The notes: generated by a model not told the origin, from the letters alone. A stretch of 52,764 bases of DNA from JALUUH01 sp964636675 (GCA_964636675.1 CAZWUO010000007.1:1-52764); one strand, 5' to 3'. Shown: positions 27,958 to 37,511, counted from the first letter of the stretch. Translations and numbers: made by a program.

Positions 27958-29109
27958 TTAGAACTTTTCAATATCGATAAATGGTTTCTGTAATGGTGAC
28001 ACCCAAATCGCCTCGCCAGCCAGAATGCGAAAAAATTTTTCACCACTACCACCGCCACCAAATACTAACGTGGGCGGAAAACGCTCTTTTTTACTACTAA
28101 TCCTGTTTATTAGATTTGATATATCATTTTTGTCTTCAGCAACATCAAATATTGAATCACCACAACCTCTGTTGCACTGCCTTGTACCAATATTAATCGA
28201 GGGAACCCCGAAGACCGGAGCTTCTCTAATTCCTGTACTCGAATTTCCCAGAATAAATAGGCTATTTTTCAGCAAGGTAATATATGACTCAAAATTAATA
28301 GAGGGAAATAAACGAAAATTTTTACACCCTTTAAGCCTCTCGTACTCCTTCATGATATACGAAGAGCCAAGATCGTTATTTGGATGAATAACGACAAAAT
28401 TGATCTCCACTTCTAAAATAGCATCAACAATATTTCGTATCATAGAACCAACCAGGTCGGCCTCTGTAGTATTGGGATGATAAACAAGCAAGGCATGCTG
28501 TTCGAAGTAAATATCATAGTATTTTTTTACTTCCGCAAGCGATGGTAAATTACCATTTTTAAAAATATCAACTTCCGGCGAGCCAATTACAAAAATACTT
28601 CGTGCATCTTCTCCCATTTGAACTAATCTCTTTTTTGCCATTTCATTTGTGACAAAATGAATATGGGCTAATTTTGTAATGGAATGTCTTATTGATCCAT
28701 CGATTGTACCGGAAACTTCTCCTCCCTCTATGTGTGCAACACGTATATTATTTAAAGAACCTACAATTGCGCCGGCTAAGGCCTCTATCCTGTCACCATG
28801 AACAACTATTAGACCAGGTTGTAACTCACGAATATAGGTAGATAAGCCATTAATCGTATTTGCAAGCGTGATATCCGTCGAGTAATCAGTTGCTACATTA
28901 TTAAAAAGATACACATTCGGGTAACCTTGCTTATAGATCTCAAATACAGTAGAACCATATTGTTCAAGCATATGCATTCCTGTCGCAAAAATATGCACAT
29001 TTTCGGCATTCAATTTTAAAGCAACATTTATCAAGGGCTTTAATTTACCAAAATCTGCTCTTGTTCCAGTAAGAAAAACAATTTTTCGAGACTTGATTTT
29101 ATCCCTCAT
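27958..29109 (-). CDS. neuC: UDP-N-acetylglucosamine 2-epimerase, hydrolysing (NeuC-like)
   Basis: 383 aa GT-B-fold epimerase. TGTRADFGKLKPL, the ATGMHM segment, VVHGDRIEALAGA, HIEGGEVSGTIDGSIRHSITK and GNSSTGIREAP are family signatures. It releases ManNAc (or a 6-deoxy analogue) from the UDP-sugar to feed neuB. It shares an ATGA overlap with the upstream TylF-type gene and is followed by neuA. Confidence 0.85.
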   Translation of the reverse strand: MRDKIKSRKIVFLTGTRADFGKLKPLINVALKLNAENVHIFATGMHMLEQYGSTVFEIYKQGYPNVYLFNNVATDYSTDITLANTINGLSTYIRELQPGLIVVHGDRIEALAGAIVGSLNNIRVAHIEGGEVSGTIDGSIRHSITKLAHIHFVTNEMAKKRLVQMGEDARSIFVIGSPEVDIFKNGNLPSLAEVKKYYDIYFEQHALLVYHPNTTEADLVGSMIRNIVDAILEVEINFVVIHPNNDLGSSYIMKEYERLKGCKNFRLFPSINFESYITLLKNSLFILGNSSTGIREAPVFGVPSINIGTRQCNRGCGDSIFDVAEDKNDISNLINRISSKKERFPPTLVFGGGGSGEKFFRILAGEAIWVSPLQKPFIDIEKF

Positions 29110-29771
29110 TCCTTCACTATATATGATATTGCATTAGAAAAAGGTATTTTTTGAATCAAACAACTATTCGATACAAAATATCCATCGATCGCTTTGTTTG
29201 CACCTGGCATCGCTCCGTAGTCATCCAGAATGATAATGCCTCCTCTAACTATATGAGGAAATAAGGTTTCCAAAATTATTTTTGTAGGCTCATATAAATC
29301 AACATCAATATGTAGTAATGCAATTTTCAAATAACTATGTGCTTTAATATACTCTGGCAGGGTTTTTTTTATATCACCCTCAATTAATTCCAGATTATTG
29401 TTAAACCCCCCCTCCTCCAGACAGGTCAATAATTCTCGTTTTGAAATACTCACACCACCATCCGTTTCCTCTACAAAAAAATCACGACGCTCTTTTTCAA
29501 ATTCGAGACTTGTTTCGGGAAATGCTCCAAAAGTATCAAAACCGATAATTCGTCGACTATTAGTATTTTCTAACAAATCTCTAAACTTCACCCACCGCAT
29601 AAATGAGCTTCCTCTAAAAACCCCACATTCAATGATTTCACCAGGTAATTGAGAAATGCGTCGAAATATATCGAGATGCGTTACAAACTTGCTTATTCGG
29701 CTTGTAGGTGCATTAAGGTAAAACAAATTTTCTATTTCAAAATACTGCTTTGAATTTAAATTCTTTTCCAT
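29106..29771 (-). CDS. TylF/MycF-family O-methyltransferase
   Basis: 221 aa. IIECGVFRGSSFMRW is the SAM loop and the acidic metal-binding residues lie in LLHIDVDLYEPT and IIILDDYG, as in macrocin O-methyltransferase TylF and sugar methyltransferases of O-antigen clusters. It probably O-methylates a sugar of this glycan. The stop overlaps the neuC start (ATGA). Confidence 0.8.
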   Translation of the reverse strand: MEKNLNSKQYFEIENLFYLNAPTSRISKFVTHLDIFRRISQLPGEIIECGVFRGSSFMRWVKFRDLLENTNSRRIIGFDTFGAFPETSLEFEKERRDFFVEETDGGVSISKRELLTCLEEGGFNNNLELIEGDIKKTLPEYIKAHSYLKIALLHIDVDLYEPTKIILETLFPHIVRGGIIILDDYGAMPGANKAIDGYFVSNSCLIQKIPFSNAISYIVKE

Positions 29772-29778
29772 GCTATGC

Positions 29779-31158
29779 CTATTTACGATAATTTATCATA
29801 TCAATCCCGAGACCAGAACTGCACTTGACATCATCATAATGACGATCATCCTCAGCAATAATTGCATCTTTGAAAAATAAACTTGCAAGAAGATCACGAT
29901 ATTTTACCCCAAAGTCTATCAATGTAAAAAAACGTGACGATTTATGATAGGCATGTAAAAATTCACCAACTTCTATTGGAACAACTATTGTGTTCGCCCA
30001 TCTTATATTCACCAAATAAAATTTTTTCTCTCTCCGAAAACGTAAACGTTTAGGTACTTTGAAAACCATATCATTATCTATCGCAGCAAACACATTTTCG
30101 TCATACACAAGCTTGTACGCTTTAACAAAATTATGCATGCCCTCCATCAGAGTATCAGGCTCATCTAATTTTCCTGAAAAACCTTGGGCAGACATCCGAC
30201 AACCAGCTTGACAAATATCAAGATAATCACACTTTTTACATTCGTTGAAGTAATAACTGCCATCATGCCAAGGTCGCATTTTCTCATAACAAGCACTCAT
30301 GTCACTTTCGAATATGTTACCGTATGCCTTTTCCTCGTGAACACATGCATGCGTATCCCCTGTTGCATTTATGCTTATTAAGTGCCCAGATTGTGCCGGG
30401 CATCCACGACCAACAAAATCTCGATATTTTTCTAAGTCACCAAGCAAACACAACGGATAACTCACCAGGGTGCCGACTAAAATTCCAGTATCTTTTTTCA
30501 CTTTTAGCAACTGATCGACGATATTCAAAGCATCTTCCTTTGTCATATCATACTCAGTACCTGTAGCATTTGTTAAATTCACTGAAGGCACCGCTCGAGT
30601 ACCAAAAATTCGCTGACATCCCAGGTCGTATGAAAACTTACCCGTATCGTAAACATGATTTTTATTTTGTCTAGAAACAACCATATTTACACTCACCCGA
30701 ATTCCCCCCGCAATAGAATTCTCAATGCCTTCAACAATTTTTCGATGCGAACCTGCTTTATTCGTCATAAAATCGTTGGTAAATTGATCATGCGAGCACA
30801 AGCTCGTTAAAATGTGATCAAGCCCAACATCTCTTAAACGTCCAACTCGTTCTTTAGTAGCCAAGGTGAGATTTGAATTACAGCTGACAGAAACATTCTT
30901 CTTCATAAAACGATCAATAGCGTGCTCAAGCAAATCAAATTTTGCCATAGGCTCGCCACCCGTCAAAACAACATGAAATACATCTGCATCAAGAATTTTA
31001 TCGATTAGATAATTGAGTCGCTCTTTAGTTAAAGACTCAACACGAGCATTATCTTCACGCCAAAAATTATAACAATGTCGACATGTTTCATTACAAACGT
31101 CAGTTAATTCTAAATTAACTACGGTTGGAGAAGAAAAGAAAGGTCGAGTATAGTTCAC
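29779..31158 (-). CDS. Radical SAM/SPASM protein
   Basis: 459 aa. The 4Fe-4S motif is C22-x3-C26-x2-C29 (VCNETCRHCYNF). A GGEP-type segment (LTGGEPMAKFDL) follows, and the SPASM region has multiple cysteines (GCPAQSGHLISINATGD, ACVHEEKAYGN, CKKCDYLDICQAGC). The start is GTG at 31158 with a good AGGAG site. The substrate is unknown. SPASM enzymes often modify peptides, but no precursor peptide was seen; in this block a sugar or lipid-linked glycan is more likely. Confidence 0.75.
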   Translation of the reverse strand: MNYTRPFFSSPTVVNLELTDVCNETCRHCYNFWREDNARVESLTKERLNYLIDKILDADVFHVVLTGGEPMAKFDLLEHAIDRFMKKNVSVSCNSNLTLATKERVGRLRDVGLDHILTSLCSHDQFTNDFMTNKAGSHRKIVEGIENSIAGGIRVSVNMVVSRQNKNHVYDTGKFSYDLGCQRIFGTRAVPSVNLTNATGTEYDMTKEDALNIVDQLLKVKKDTGILVGTLVSYPLCLLGDLEKYRDFVGRGCPAQSGHLISINATGDTHACVHEEKAYGNIFESDMSACYEKMRPWHDGSYYFNECKKCDYLDICQAGCRMSAQGFSGKLDEPDTLMEGMHNFVKAYKLVYDENVFAAIDNDMVFKVPKRLRFRREKKFYLVNIRWANTIVVPIEVGEFLHAYHKSSRFFTLIDFGVKYRDLLASLFFKDAIIAEDDRHYDDVKCSSGLGIDMINYRK

Positions 31159-31199
31159 AGAGACTCCTGGTCATTTCAGCTACCTTCTAGCATATAGTA

Positions 31200-32186
31200 T
31201 TACGTAAGAGCATCTTGTCTTGAAATCTGCTCAATCCGATTTAACATGATATGTTCATCGTCACCACTACTAAGCATATAACGGCCTAACTCCAAAGGGT
31301 TCGTGTTTTCATTGTTTTCAACCGGCTCAATAGTAAATGCTAAGTCATAACTGCGTGTTCGATGTATTAATTCTTCACTCGTTAAACAATCCTGAGTCTG
31401 ACCAAAAGGATAACTAAAAGCATTAATATCAACACCAAATAAATTCTCCAGATGATGTTTAGGTTGAACAAGCTCCTCCATCAACTCTGTATCACTCATT
31501 TTCCCCCCCCTAACAGAAATATGCGTGTGAGAATGAGCCCCAATCGTGTGCCCCATATCTAACATTTCATACACCTGAGCTTCGCTTAAATGTATATCCA
31601 TCAATATATTTTTTTGCATTGCACACAACCCTTCATTATAGATATAAAGAAGCACGTCTCGCGCCTGCCAAGACAGTAAATCATATTTTACATACTGCTT
31701 AATTTTCGCAATCTTATCCCACGAATCATAGATATTAATCCCATTCCATGATGTATCAAAAATTGTATCGATATTTAACTTTTCTATTCCTTGGTTTAGC
31801 AATTCAATAAATTTTCTAATGCCTAACACAGCCAAACCATAATGAATAATGATAGGGTTTGCCGGCAAATTATCCACAAATACACAACTTGGCAAAAAAA
31901 ATAACGCTCTAATATTATTTTTTGCTAGAATCTTTGCCGCCAAAAAATGATCTGATAGCCCGTCATCGAAAGTAAACAAAATACCTGTCTCATTAATAAC
32001 TGACCTACTGCCACAAGAAAGAAACAAGGCTGCTTCAGGAGAAATAATAGAAAACTGCTTTCTCAGCATAGAAATCTGTCTTCGAAACACCTCTTCAGTA
32101 TGGCCAATAATCCTCGGGTAACGCTCACTCGCCTCTCGTGAACGAATATAGTGATAACACAAGGCGATATATTTTCCTTTTTTCAT
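31200..32186 (-). CDS. Polysaccharide deacetylase (CE4/NodB-like)
   Basis: 328 aa. FTFDDG (72-76) supplies the catalytic and metal aspartates, GAHSHTHIS the metal histidines, and FSYPFGQ matches the third NodB motif. No signal peptide is obvious, so it may act on a cytoplasmic sugar or lipid-linked intermediate and not on exported glycan. It removes acetyl groups from N-acetylated sugars, which could supply the free amine for the formyltransferase at 33413 (inference). Confidence 0.75.
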   Translation of the reverse strand: MKKGKYIALCYHYIRSREASERYPRIIGHTEEVFRRQISMLRKQFSIISPEAALFLSCGSRSVINETGILFTFDDGLSDHFLAAKILAKNNIRALFFLPSCVFVDNLPANPIIIHYGLAVLGIRKFIELLNQGIEKLNIDTIFDTSWNGINIYDSWDKIAKIKQYVKYDLLSWQARDVLLYIYNEGLCAMQKNILMDIHLSEAQVYEMLDMGHTIGAHSHTHISVRGGKMSDTELMEELVQPKHHLENLFGVDINAFSYPFGQTQDCLTSEELIHRTRSYDLAFTIEPVENNENTNPLELGRYMLSSGDDEHIMLNRIEQISRQDALT

Positions 32187-32240
32187 AAAGGATCGAACAC
32201 GTATATAGCTTGGTCTCTAAAAAGTGCTGAATAAATCACC

Positions 32241-33272
32241 CTAATCAAGATAACTCCAACACATTTGCGTGTTGACTGCAATATCTCTCGTCGCTTTTTT
32301 CCCTATCACGCGCGAGTAATTAATTGCCTTAATCTCACCGGTACCAGGACGTTTTACCCAAACATTTTTTTCAGAAAGCACTTCGCCAACCTTTATACTC
32401 TCAATGGTAACAACACAAGCATATGCAAAATTCATAGTCGATTGCTCTTCAGGTAAAATATTCTTATTTCCGCCGCCCGCTTCATAAATCGCATTAGCAC
32501 CGCGAATCAACTCAGCGAGATCGTGAGGATCCATGGATATAGGTATGTCTGGGCCAGGCCAAGTTTTATCGGAGGTAAAATGCCTTTCTACTATACTCGC
32601 CCCAAGCGCTACCGCCCCCAAGCAAGGATAATTACTCACAGAATGGTCAGATAAACCTATAACTGCATCAGGAAAACGATTTATCAACTCAGTCATTGCC
32701 CCCAGGCGCACTTTTTCATAAGGAGTGGGATAAATGCTGGTACAATGCATAAGCGCGTACGGAATATGGTGCTCTCGTAATATCTTTACAGCTCGTGTAA
32801 TACTATCAATATTATTCATACCAGTACTTAGAATCACTGGCTTACCATAACGAGCGATGTGGTTTATCAACGGATAGTTGTTGCATTCGCCTGAGCCTAT
32901 TTTATATGCGGAAACTTCTAGTTTTTCTAAACGATCTGCCGCTGCACGAGAAAAAGGTGTCGACAAAAAAATGACACCTTTTTGTTCAATATAGTACTTG
33001 AGATATGCCTCTTCATTTTCAGACAAGGCACAGCGGTTCATAATATCCCAAATAGATTCACTCGCGTTTCCCGGCACAACATCATTCGGGATCATTTCAT
33101 CTTCCACCACATGCGTTTGAAACTTGATGCACTCGCAGCCAGAAATTATCGCATTATCCGCTATTTGTATTGCCTTATCTAAACTACCCTCATGATTTAT
33201 TCCGATCTCGGCAATCACCAACGGCAAATAATTAGGCCCTATTTTCCTGCCACTAATCTCGATTTCAATCAA
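32241..33272 (-). CDS. neuB: N-acetylneuraminate/nonulosonate synthase (NeuB-like)
   Basis: 343 aa. NeuB barrel with VIAEIGINHEGSL, IKFQTH, YKIGSGE, ILSTGM and GLSDHS, then a C-terminal SAF (antifreeze-like) domain from about 285 with VKRPGTGEI. It condenses phosphoenolpyruvate with ManNAc or an analogue to make a nine-carbon acid. The start is TTG at 33272 with a GGTGA site; an upstream ATG is cut off by a stop. It heads the nonulosonate operon that includes neuC and neuA. Confidence 0.88.
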   Translation of the reverse strand: MIEIEISGRKIGPNYLPLVIAEIGINHEGSLDKAIQIADNAIISGCECIKFQTHVVEDEMIPNDVVPGNASESIWDIMNRCALSENEEAYLKYYIEQKGVIFLSTPFSRAAADRLEKLEVSAYKIGSGECNNYPLINHIARYGKPVILSTGMNNIDSITRAVKILREHHIPYALMHCTSIYPTPYEKVRLGAMTELINRFPDAVIGLSDHSVSNYPCLGAVALGASIVERHFTSDKTWPGPDIPISMDPHDLAELIRGANAIYEAGGGNKNILPEEQSTMNFAYACVVTIESIKVGEVLSEKNVWVKRPGTGEIKAINYSRVIGKKATRDIAVNTQMCWSYLD

Positions 33273-33392
33273 ATGATCACCATCTTAATGATACCTTCAA
33301 AGTATTTTCATGTTCACATCACTTTACAACATATCTCGATATAAAGTAATCTTTGCCGTAAGAAAACCTACACTCTTAGCGAGGACATAAAT

Positions 33393-33416
33393 ATGCCTAA
33401 TACAAAACAAACATGA
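33393..33416 (+). CDS. Seven-codon leader ORF coupled to the formyltransferase
   Basis: MPNTKQT, too short to be a protein of its own. It has an AGGA ribosome site about 7 bp before its ATG, and its TGA overlaps the formyltransferase ATG as ATGA. The formyltransferase lacks its own ribosome site, so translation may be delivered through this leader. Alternatively the sequence reflects chance. Confidence 0.35.
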   Translation: MPNTKQT

Positions 33417-34207
33417 ACATTACAGTATTCACCAGCAACCAGCCTCGGCACCTCGCTTTGCTCGGACAACTTTCTCAGATTGCAGAAAAAGTTTATGCCA
33501 TACAAGAAGTCACCACATTATTTCCTGGGCAAATCACCGATAGAATTAAACAAACACCTATAATGGAAGAATATTTTCAACTTGTTAAAATAGCGGAGCA
33601 AAACACCTTCGGCCAACCCACCTTTCTTCCTGATAATGTATATCAAATAGCTCTACAGATGGGGGACCTAGGAAAACTGAATAGCAATATTATCAAAGAA
33701 GCGTTATCAGTCGACTATATTATTGTGTTTGGCTCTAGTTTTATAAAGTCTCCACTCATCGACATATTGATTACAAAAAAGGCTATTAATATCCATATCG
33801 GTATATCTCCATATTATCGTGGAAGCGCAACAAATTTTTGGGCTCTCTATGACAACAATCCACACTATGTCGGAGCAACGATACACCTGCTAGACAGGGG
33901 CATAGATTCCGGGGATATTTTGTTTCATACCTTCCCAATCACAAATTTCTATGACCCTTTCATGCTGGGCATGAAAGCGGTTTACGCTGCACAAAAAGGA
34001 CTGATTGAAAAAATCAAAGATCACAGCCTATACAAAAATATACCTTCTAAACAAAAAACCACTAAATTACTCCGTCATTCTAAAAATAGAGACTTCAGTG
34101 ACGACATTGCGAGAGAGTATTTAAAAACCCTTCCTAGCCCTGAATTTATAAAAAGTAGCTTGGAAACACGAGATGTAAACGATTTTATTAACCCATTGTT
34201 TTATTAA
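33413..34207 (+). CDS. Sugar N-formyltransferase (methionyl-tRNA formyltransferase fold)
   Basis: 264 aa. The catalytic triad N126, H128 and D161 is present in INIHIGISPYYRG and GATIHLLDRGIDSGDIL. Formyl-THF-dependent relatives formylate amino sugars in O-antigens. It is shorter than the tRNA enzyme and lacks its C-terminal domain. It is divergent from neuB and has no clear ribosome site. Confidence 0.78.
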   Translation: MNITVFTSNQPRHLALLGQLSQIAEKVYAIQEVTTLFPGQITDRIKQTPIMEEYFQLVKIAEQNTFGQPTFLPDNVYQIALQMGDLGKLNSNIIKEALSVDYIIVFGSSFIKSPLIDILITKKAINIHIGISPYYRGSATNFWALYDNNPHYVGATIHLLDRGIDSGDILFHTFPITNFYDPFMLGMKAVYAAQKGLIEKIKDHSLYKNIPSKQKTTKLLRHSKNRDFSDDIAREYLKTLPSPEFIKSSLETRDVNDFINPLFY

Positions 34208-34684
34208 TAACTCGATAATAGCGTGAACAATCACAGCCTACAAAAAGCCACAAATAGAAGAAGCGATGTTAACTAAGCCTTCTGCAAACGAATTTATTTG
34301 AGAGAGTCTTTCTAAACATAGAGAAACACGACATACTTGGGAATTTTCTGCTAAATCGTGGGCAAATAAGTTATGCTTGATCATCGAATGGGCTTCAAAT
34401 TTACTGTGGCAAAACTTCAAATCAACCTATTAGATGGAGGGCGTTCATATCGTCTGGTGCTGACTCAAATCTGGCCTGATGATTATATGACCTTCGGTAG
34501 AAGGTTAGTAAGATTAATGGCACATGAACAAGCTCAGCTATCTCAAGGTAGATGGATACGCATTATTAATATATATTAATAATGCCTCCTATAATAGCGC
34601 TGCAAACGGCGGGCAATGAAACCTCAAGGGATTCAACAAAATGATTATAGTATTTATCACGTCAACAGCGTTTAACATTTAAAC
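34208..34684. other. 477-bp gap with no recognised gene
   Basis: No protein family is recognised. A 68-codon open frame on the plus strand (34373-34579) and a 60-codon frame on the minus strand (34238-34420) overlap; neither has a ribosome site or recognisable motif. The region is likely degraded gene remnant or spacer. It contains the 24-bp palindrome described separately and precedes the GT2 gene at 34685. Confidence 0.4.
34561..34584. repeat. Perfect 24-bp AT-rich palindrome
   Basis: CATTATTAATATATATTAATAATG is its own reverse complement over 24 bp. It lies in a gene-free gap about 100 bp before the GT2 gene. It could be a protein-binding site or a cruciform; it lacks the GC stem and U-tract of a terminator. 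Confidence 0.6.
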
Positions 34685-35833
34685 ATGCCAACCAAATACA
34701 ATGATCAAATTCAGAATAAATTTACTTTCTTAATCCCCACGCACAATAGGCCATTGTTTCTCAGAAGACTCCTATCATACTTAAACCATAAAACCTCACC
34801 ATACCCAATCGTGTTAGCTGACTCTTCGGATAACAAATATCATCATGATATCAAGAAGCTTTCTAGGGAATATAACAAGCTAAAAATCGATCATCAATGC
34901 TATTCTAGCAACATACATTTTACGCAAAAACTAATTCATTCATTACAAAAAATATCGAGTAATTACGTTGTCATTTGTGCTGATGACGATTTTATAAATC
35001 CGGATAATATCGAACCATGCACTCAATTTCTTGACCAAAACCCTGATTATAGTATTGCCCACGGCAATGCAATATCATTCAGAAAAGACAGCAAAAATAA
35101 TATTGGATTTAAATACAACGTAGGAATATATCCACAGTGTGACATTGATGATAATGATCCAAGCACTAGACTTGATAAACATCTCTCATCTTACATGCCC
35201 ACCTTTTATTCAGTTCAACGCAAAGATGACCTTCAATCAAGCCTTGAGCTTGCATATAGTAATTCCGAGGATTATCGTTTTAGCGAAGTATTACAATCGT
35301 GCCTAGCGATTATAAAAGGCAAAGCTAAACGTTTTAATACATTGCACTCTGTCAGAGAGGGACATATAGACAACGCCAGCAACCATATGCCAAACTGGCA
35401 AGATATTCTAATATCGGAATCATACTCACAACGGTATATCAAATTCCAACACACACTTGCTACCACATTAATGAACAAAACTAACAATGACTTTGAATTC
35501 TGCGAAAAAATCGTTCAGAAATCCTGGTTGAACTATTTAGAAAATATTTTTCACAACAGACGGCTAGAAATTTCGTATAATCACAAAGATTATATCAAAA
35601 TGATAGATAGCTTAACTGCCGTACTACAACATGTCCCTAGAAACCAGAGATTTTCTCTGCTTAGCATGGGGTTACCAAGCACTTTACACAAAGCCCATCG
35701 CATAAAAAGAGAAATCCAACAAGCAGAGAAACAAAAAAACTTATCTTTTGAAAAAAACACTCTTACGAAAGATAAACACAGCTTCTCGCTCATCTCTGAA
35801 ATATTCGAAATTGTTGACAAATACCCAACGTGA
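34685..35833 (+). CDS. GT2-type glycosyltransferase (TIGR00180-like)
   Basis: 382 aa. FTFLIPTHNRPLFLRRLLSYL at the N-terminus and YVVICADDDFI near 95-105 are GT-A features, with DDD as the metal/donor motif. TIGR00180-type domains of this kind occur in surface-glycan clusters. Acceptor and donor are unknown. It stands alone on the plus strand between minus-strand genes, with no ribosome site visible. Confidence 0.72.
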   Translation: MPTKYNDQIQNKFTFLIPTHNRPLFLRRLLSYLNHKTSPYPIVLADSSDNKYHHDIKKLSREYNKLKIDHQCYSSNIHFTQKLIHSLQKISSNYVVICADDDFINPDNIEPCTQFLDQNPDYSIAHGNAISFRKDSKNNIGFKYNVGIYPQCDIDDNDPSTRLDKHLSSYMPTFYSVQRKDDLQSSLELAYSNSEDYRFSEVLQSCLAIIKGKAKRFNTLHSVREGHIDNASNHMPNWQDILISESYSQRYIKFQHTLATTLMNKTNNDFEFCEKIVQKSWLNYLENIFHNRRLEISYNHKDYIKMIDSLTAVLQHVPRNQRFSLLSMGLPSTLHKAHRIKREIQQAEKQKNLSFEKNTLTKDKHSFSLISEIFEIVDKYPT

Positions 35834-35902
35834 TAGCAAGGCATTGTTTTCAACTCAGCACCGCACAAATATAAAAAGGCTAATTAGTCGCCGCTGAACA
35901 TA

Positions 35903-36688
35903 TTAAACAGAAGCTTTGCTTCCACTGCCCACTTTTTTGACCCAAGCTCCAGGCCAATAGGTAACCGGTGTTTTAATATCTCCCTCATTGAATAAAAACG
36001 GGGGCACTTCCAAGACAAAATCAGAGTTTTCATTTACAAATTGCTCTGCAGCGGCCTTGGGGTTATTCCAATTCCAATCAAGTTTACTCCGTGGAGCTCC
36101 TACTAGATGTGACATAATACCGTCAGCCGCTACAATATAAGACCCAACCGATACATAATTTGAAAATAACCGTAGTTCATTTAGAACATGTTCTTTAGAA
36201 TGATTTGAATCAAGTATCACAATACAAAGTTTATCTTTATCAATGACATCATCTAAAAACTTAAACACTTCAGGCGAGATTGAATTCTCTTCGATCAGCG
36301 TTATATATTCATACAACTCATGAGCCTCTATCGCAGCTCGATTATGCTCTCGAATATCAATATCAATGCCAATAACTTTTCCCTTTCCCATTATTTTGCA
36401 CAGTCCGGCAAAAAATACTGCTGAACCACCGTGAGCTACACCAGCCTCTATAATAAAATCGGGTCTAAGATGATAAATAACTTCCTGCAACCGAAACATA
36501 TCTTCCGGCAATTGAATAATTGGTCGTCCCATCCAGGTAAAGCTATAAATATATTTTGTGTCCCAACCACAGCGCAACCAAACATCTGAAATAATCTTAA
36601 ATGCCTCGGGTGAACTTAAAGACATGACCTGTGTTCCATTTTCAGTGTCTAACGTTACACTATTTCTTTCTATATTAATTTTAATCAT
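35903..36688 (-). CDS. CmcI-family protein (probable sugar O-methyltransferase)
   Basis: 261 aa from ATG 36688; a TTG two codons earlier (36694) is possible. IIEAGVAHGGSAVFFAG is the SAM loop and ILDSNHSKEHVLNELR the metal segment typical of the cephalosporin-hydroxylase (CmcI) family, whose glycan-cluster members are considered methyltransferases. It overlaps the epimerase gene by 8 bp and shares an operon with a carbamoyltransferase. Confidence 0.72.
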   Translation of the reverse strand: MIKINIERNSVTLDTENGTQVMSLSSPEAFKIISDVWLRCGWDTKYIYSFTWMGRPIIQLPEDMFRLQEVIYHLRPDFIIEAGVAHGGSAVFFAGLCKIMGKGKVIGIDIDIREHNRAAIEAHELYEYITLIEENSISPEVFKFLDDVIDKDKLCIVILDSNHSKEHVLNELRLFSNYVSVGSYIVAADGIMSHLVGAPRSKLDWNWNNPKAAAEQFVNENSDFVLEVPPFLFNEGDIKTPVTYWPGAWVKKVGSGSKASV

Positions 36689-37511
36689 ATGCAATAAAAT
36701 TCCGACTATAACTTTTTATCAATCGAGGAAACTCATCCTTAAAAAATTTAGCTGAAAACTCAAATTCTGACTCTATTTTAGAAATATCAATTAAAGGAAA
36801 TTTCTTTTTTTTCGCCTCATCTGAATAGAAAACAGGACACTTCAATAATGAAGTTAGCATCGACCCAATATCATCATTAGTGATATTTTGGCCCGATGCT
36901 ATATTATATATTTGCCGCTGGCCTTGTTCTGCAATTTTTTTCAGCAAACGTGTAACATCATCAATGTGAACATAGTCTTTTTCTGAATCAGCTGTAGTAG
37001 AAAATGTAACCTCATCACAGCTAATCGCCTCTCGCAAAACAGCGGATAAAAAATTACCCGATTCAAAGTCATCACCATATACATTTGATAAACGAACCAC
37101 CTTGGCACGAATACCCGCAATCCTCAAACATATAGATTCTCCCATTAATTTTGTTAAATTGTAATAATCTTCCATACGATATGGCGCAACACTCAATGTT
37201 GATAACTCTTGAGAAGTTGACGAGAGCGCATAAACTCGTGCGGACGATAAATAAACAAATCGACTATAACTAGAGCTTCTTAGTAAATTTGCCAAATCAC
37301 ATACATGCGCATCCAGGGTATCAAAAGGACGTTCTCTAAAATCGGCAGTTACACCTGCGCAATAAAATACGCAACCCAAATGTCGAGAAACCGAGAACCT
37401 TTCATTTCGGGAAAGCCTTCTAACATCGCACTCACTTTCCTGTAGATACGTGTACAAATTGCGCCCAATAAAACCGTCTGCACCAACTATCGTGAAAAAA
37501 TCACAACTCAT
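36681..37511 (-). CDS. NAD-dependent sugar epimerase/dehydratase
   Basis: 276 aa extended SDR. FTIVGADGFIGRNLYTYL cofactor loop, VYLSSARVYAL, and YNLTKLMGE supplying the Tyr-x3-Lys pair. It acts on a nucleotide sugar; the exact reaction is not readable. It overlaps the carbamoyltransferase stop by 11 bp and the CmcI-family start by 8 bp. Confidence 0.75.
   Translation of the reverse strand: MSCDFFTIVGADGFIGRNLYTYLQESECDVRRLSRNERFSVSRHLGCVFYCAGVTADFRERPFDTLDAHVCDLANLLRSSSYSRFVYLSSARVYALSSTSQELSTLSVAPYRMEDYYNLTKLMGESICLRIAGIRAKVVRLSNVYGDDFESGNFLSAVLREAISCDEVTFSTTADSEKDYVHIDDVTRLLKKIAEQGQRQIYNIASGQNITNDDIGSMLTSLLKCPVFYSDEAKKKKFPLIDISKIESEFEFSAKFFKDEFPRLIKSYSRNFIAYD

Noticed and set aside
34238..34420. 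Minus-strand 60-codon frame as a transposase fragment
   Set aside because: A vague resemblance to IS5-type N-termini was considered, but no DDE motif, inverted ends or target duplication was found, so no mobile element is claimed.
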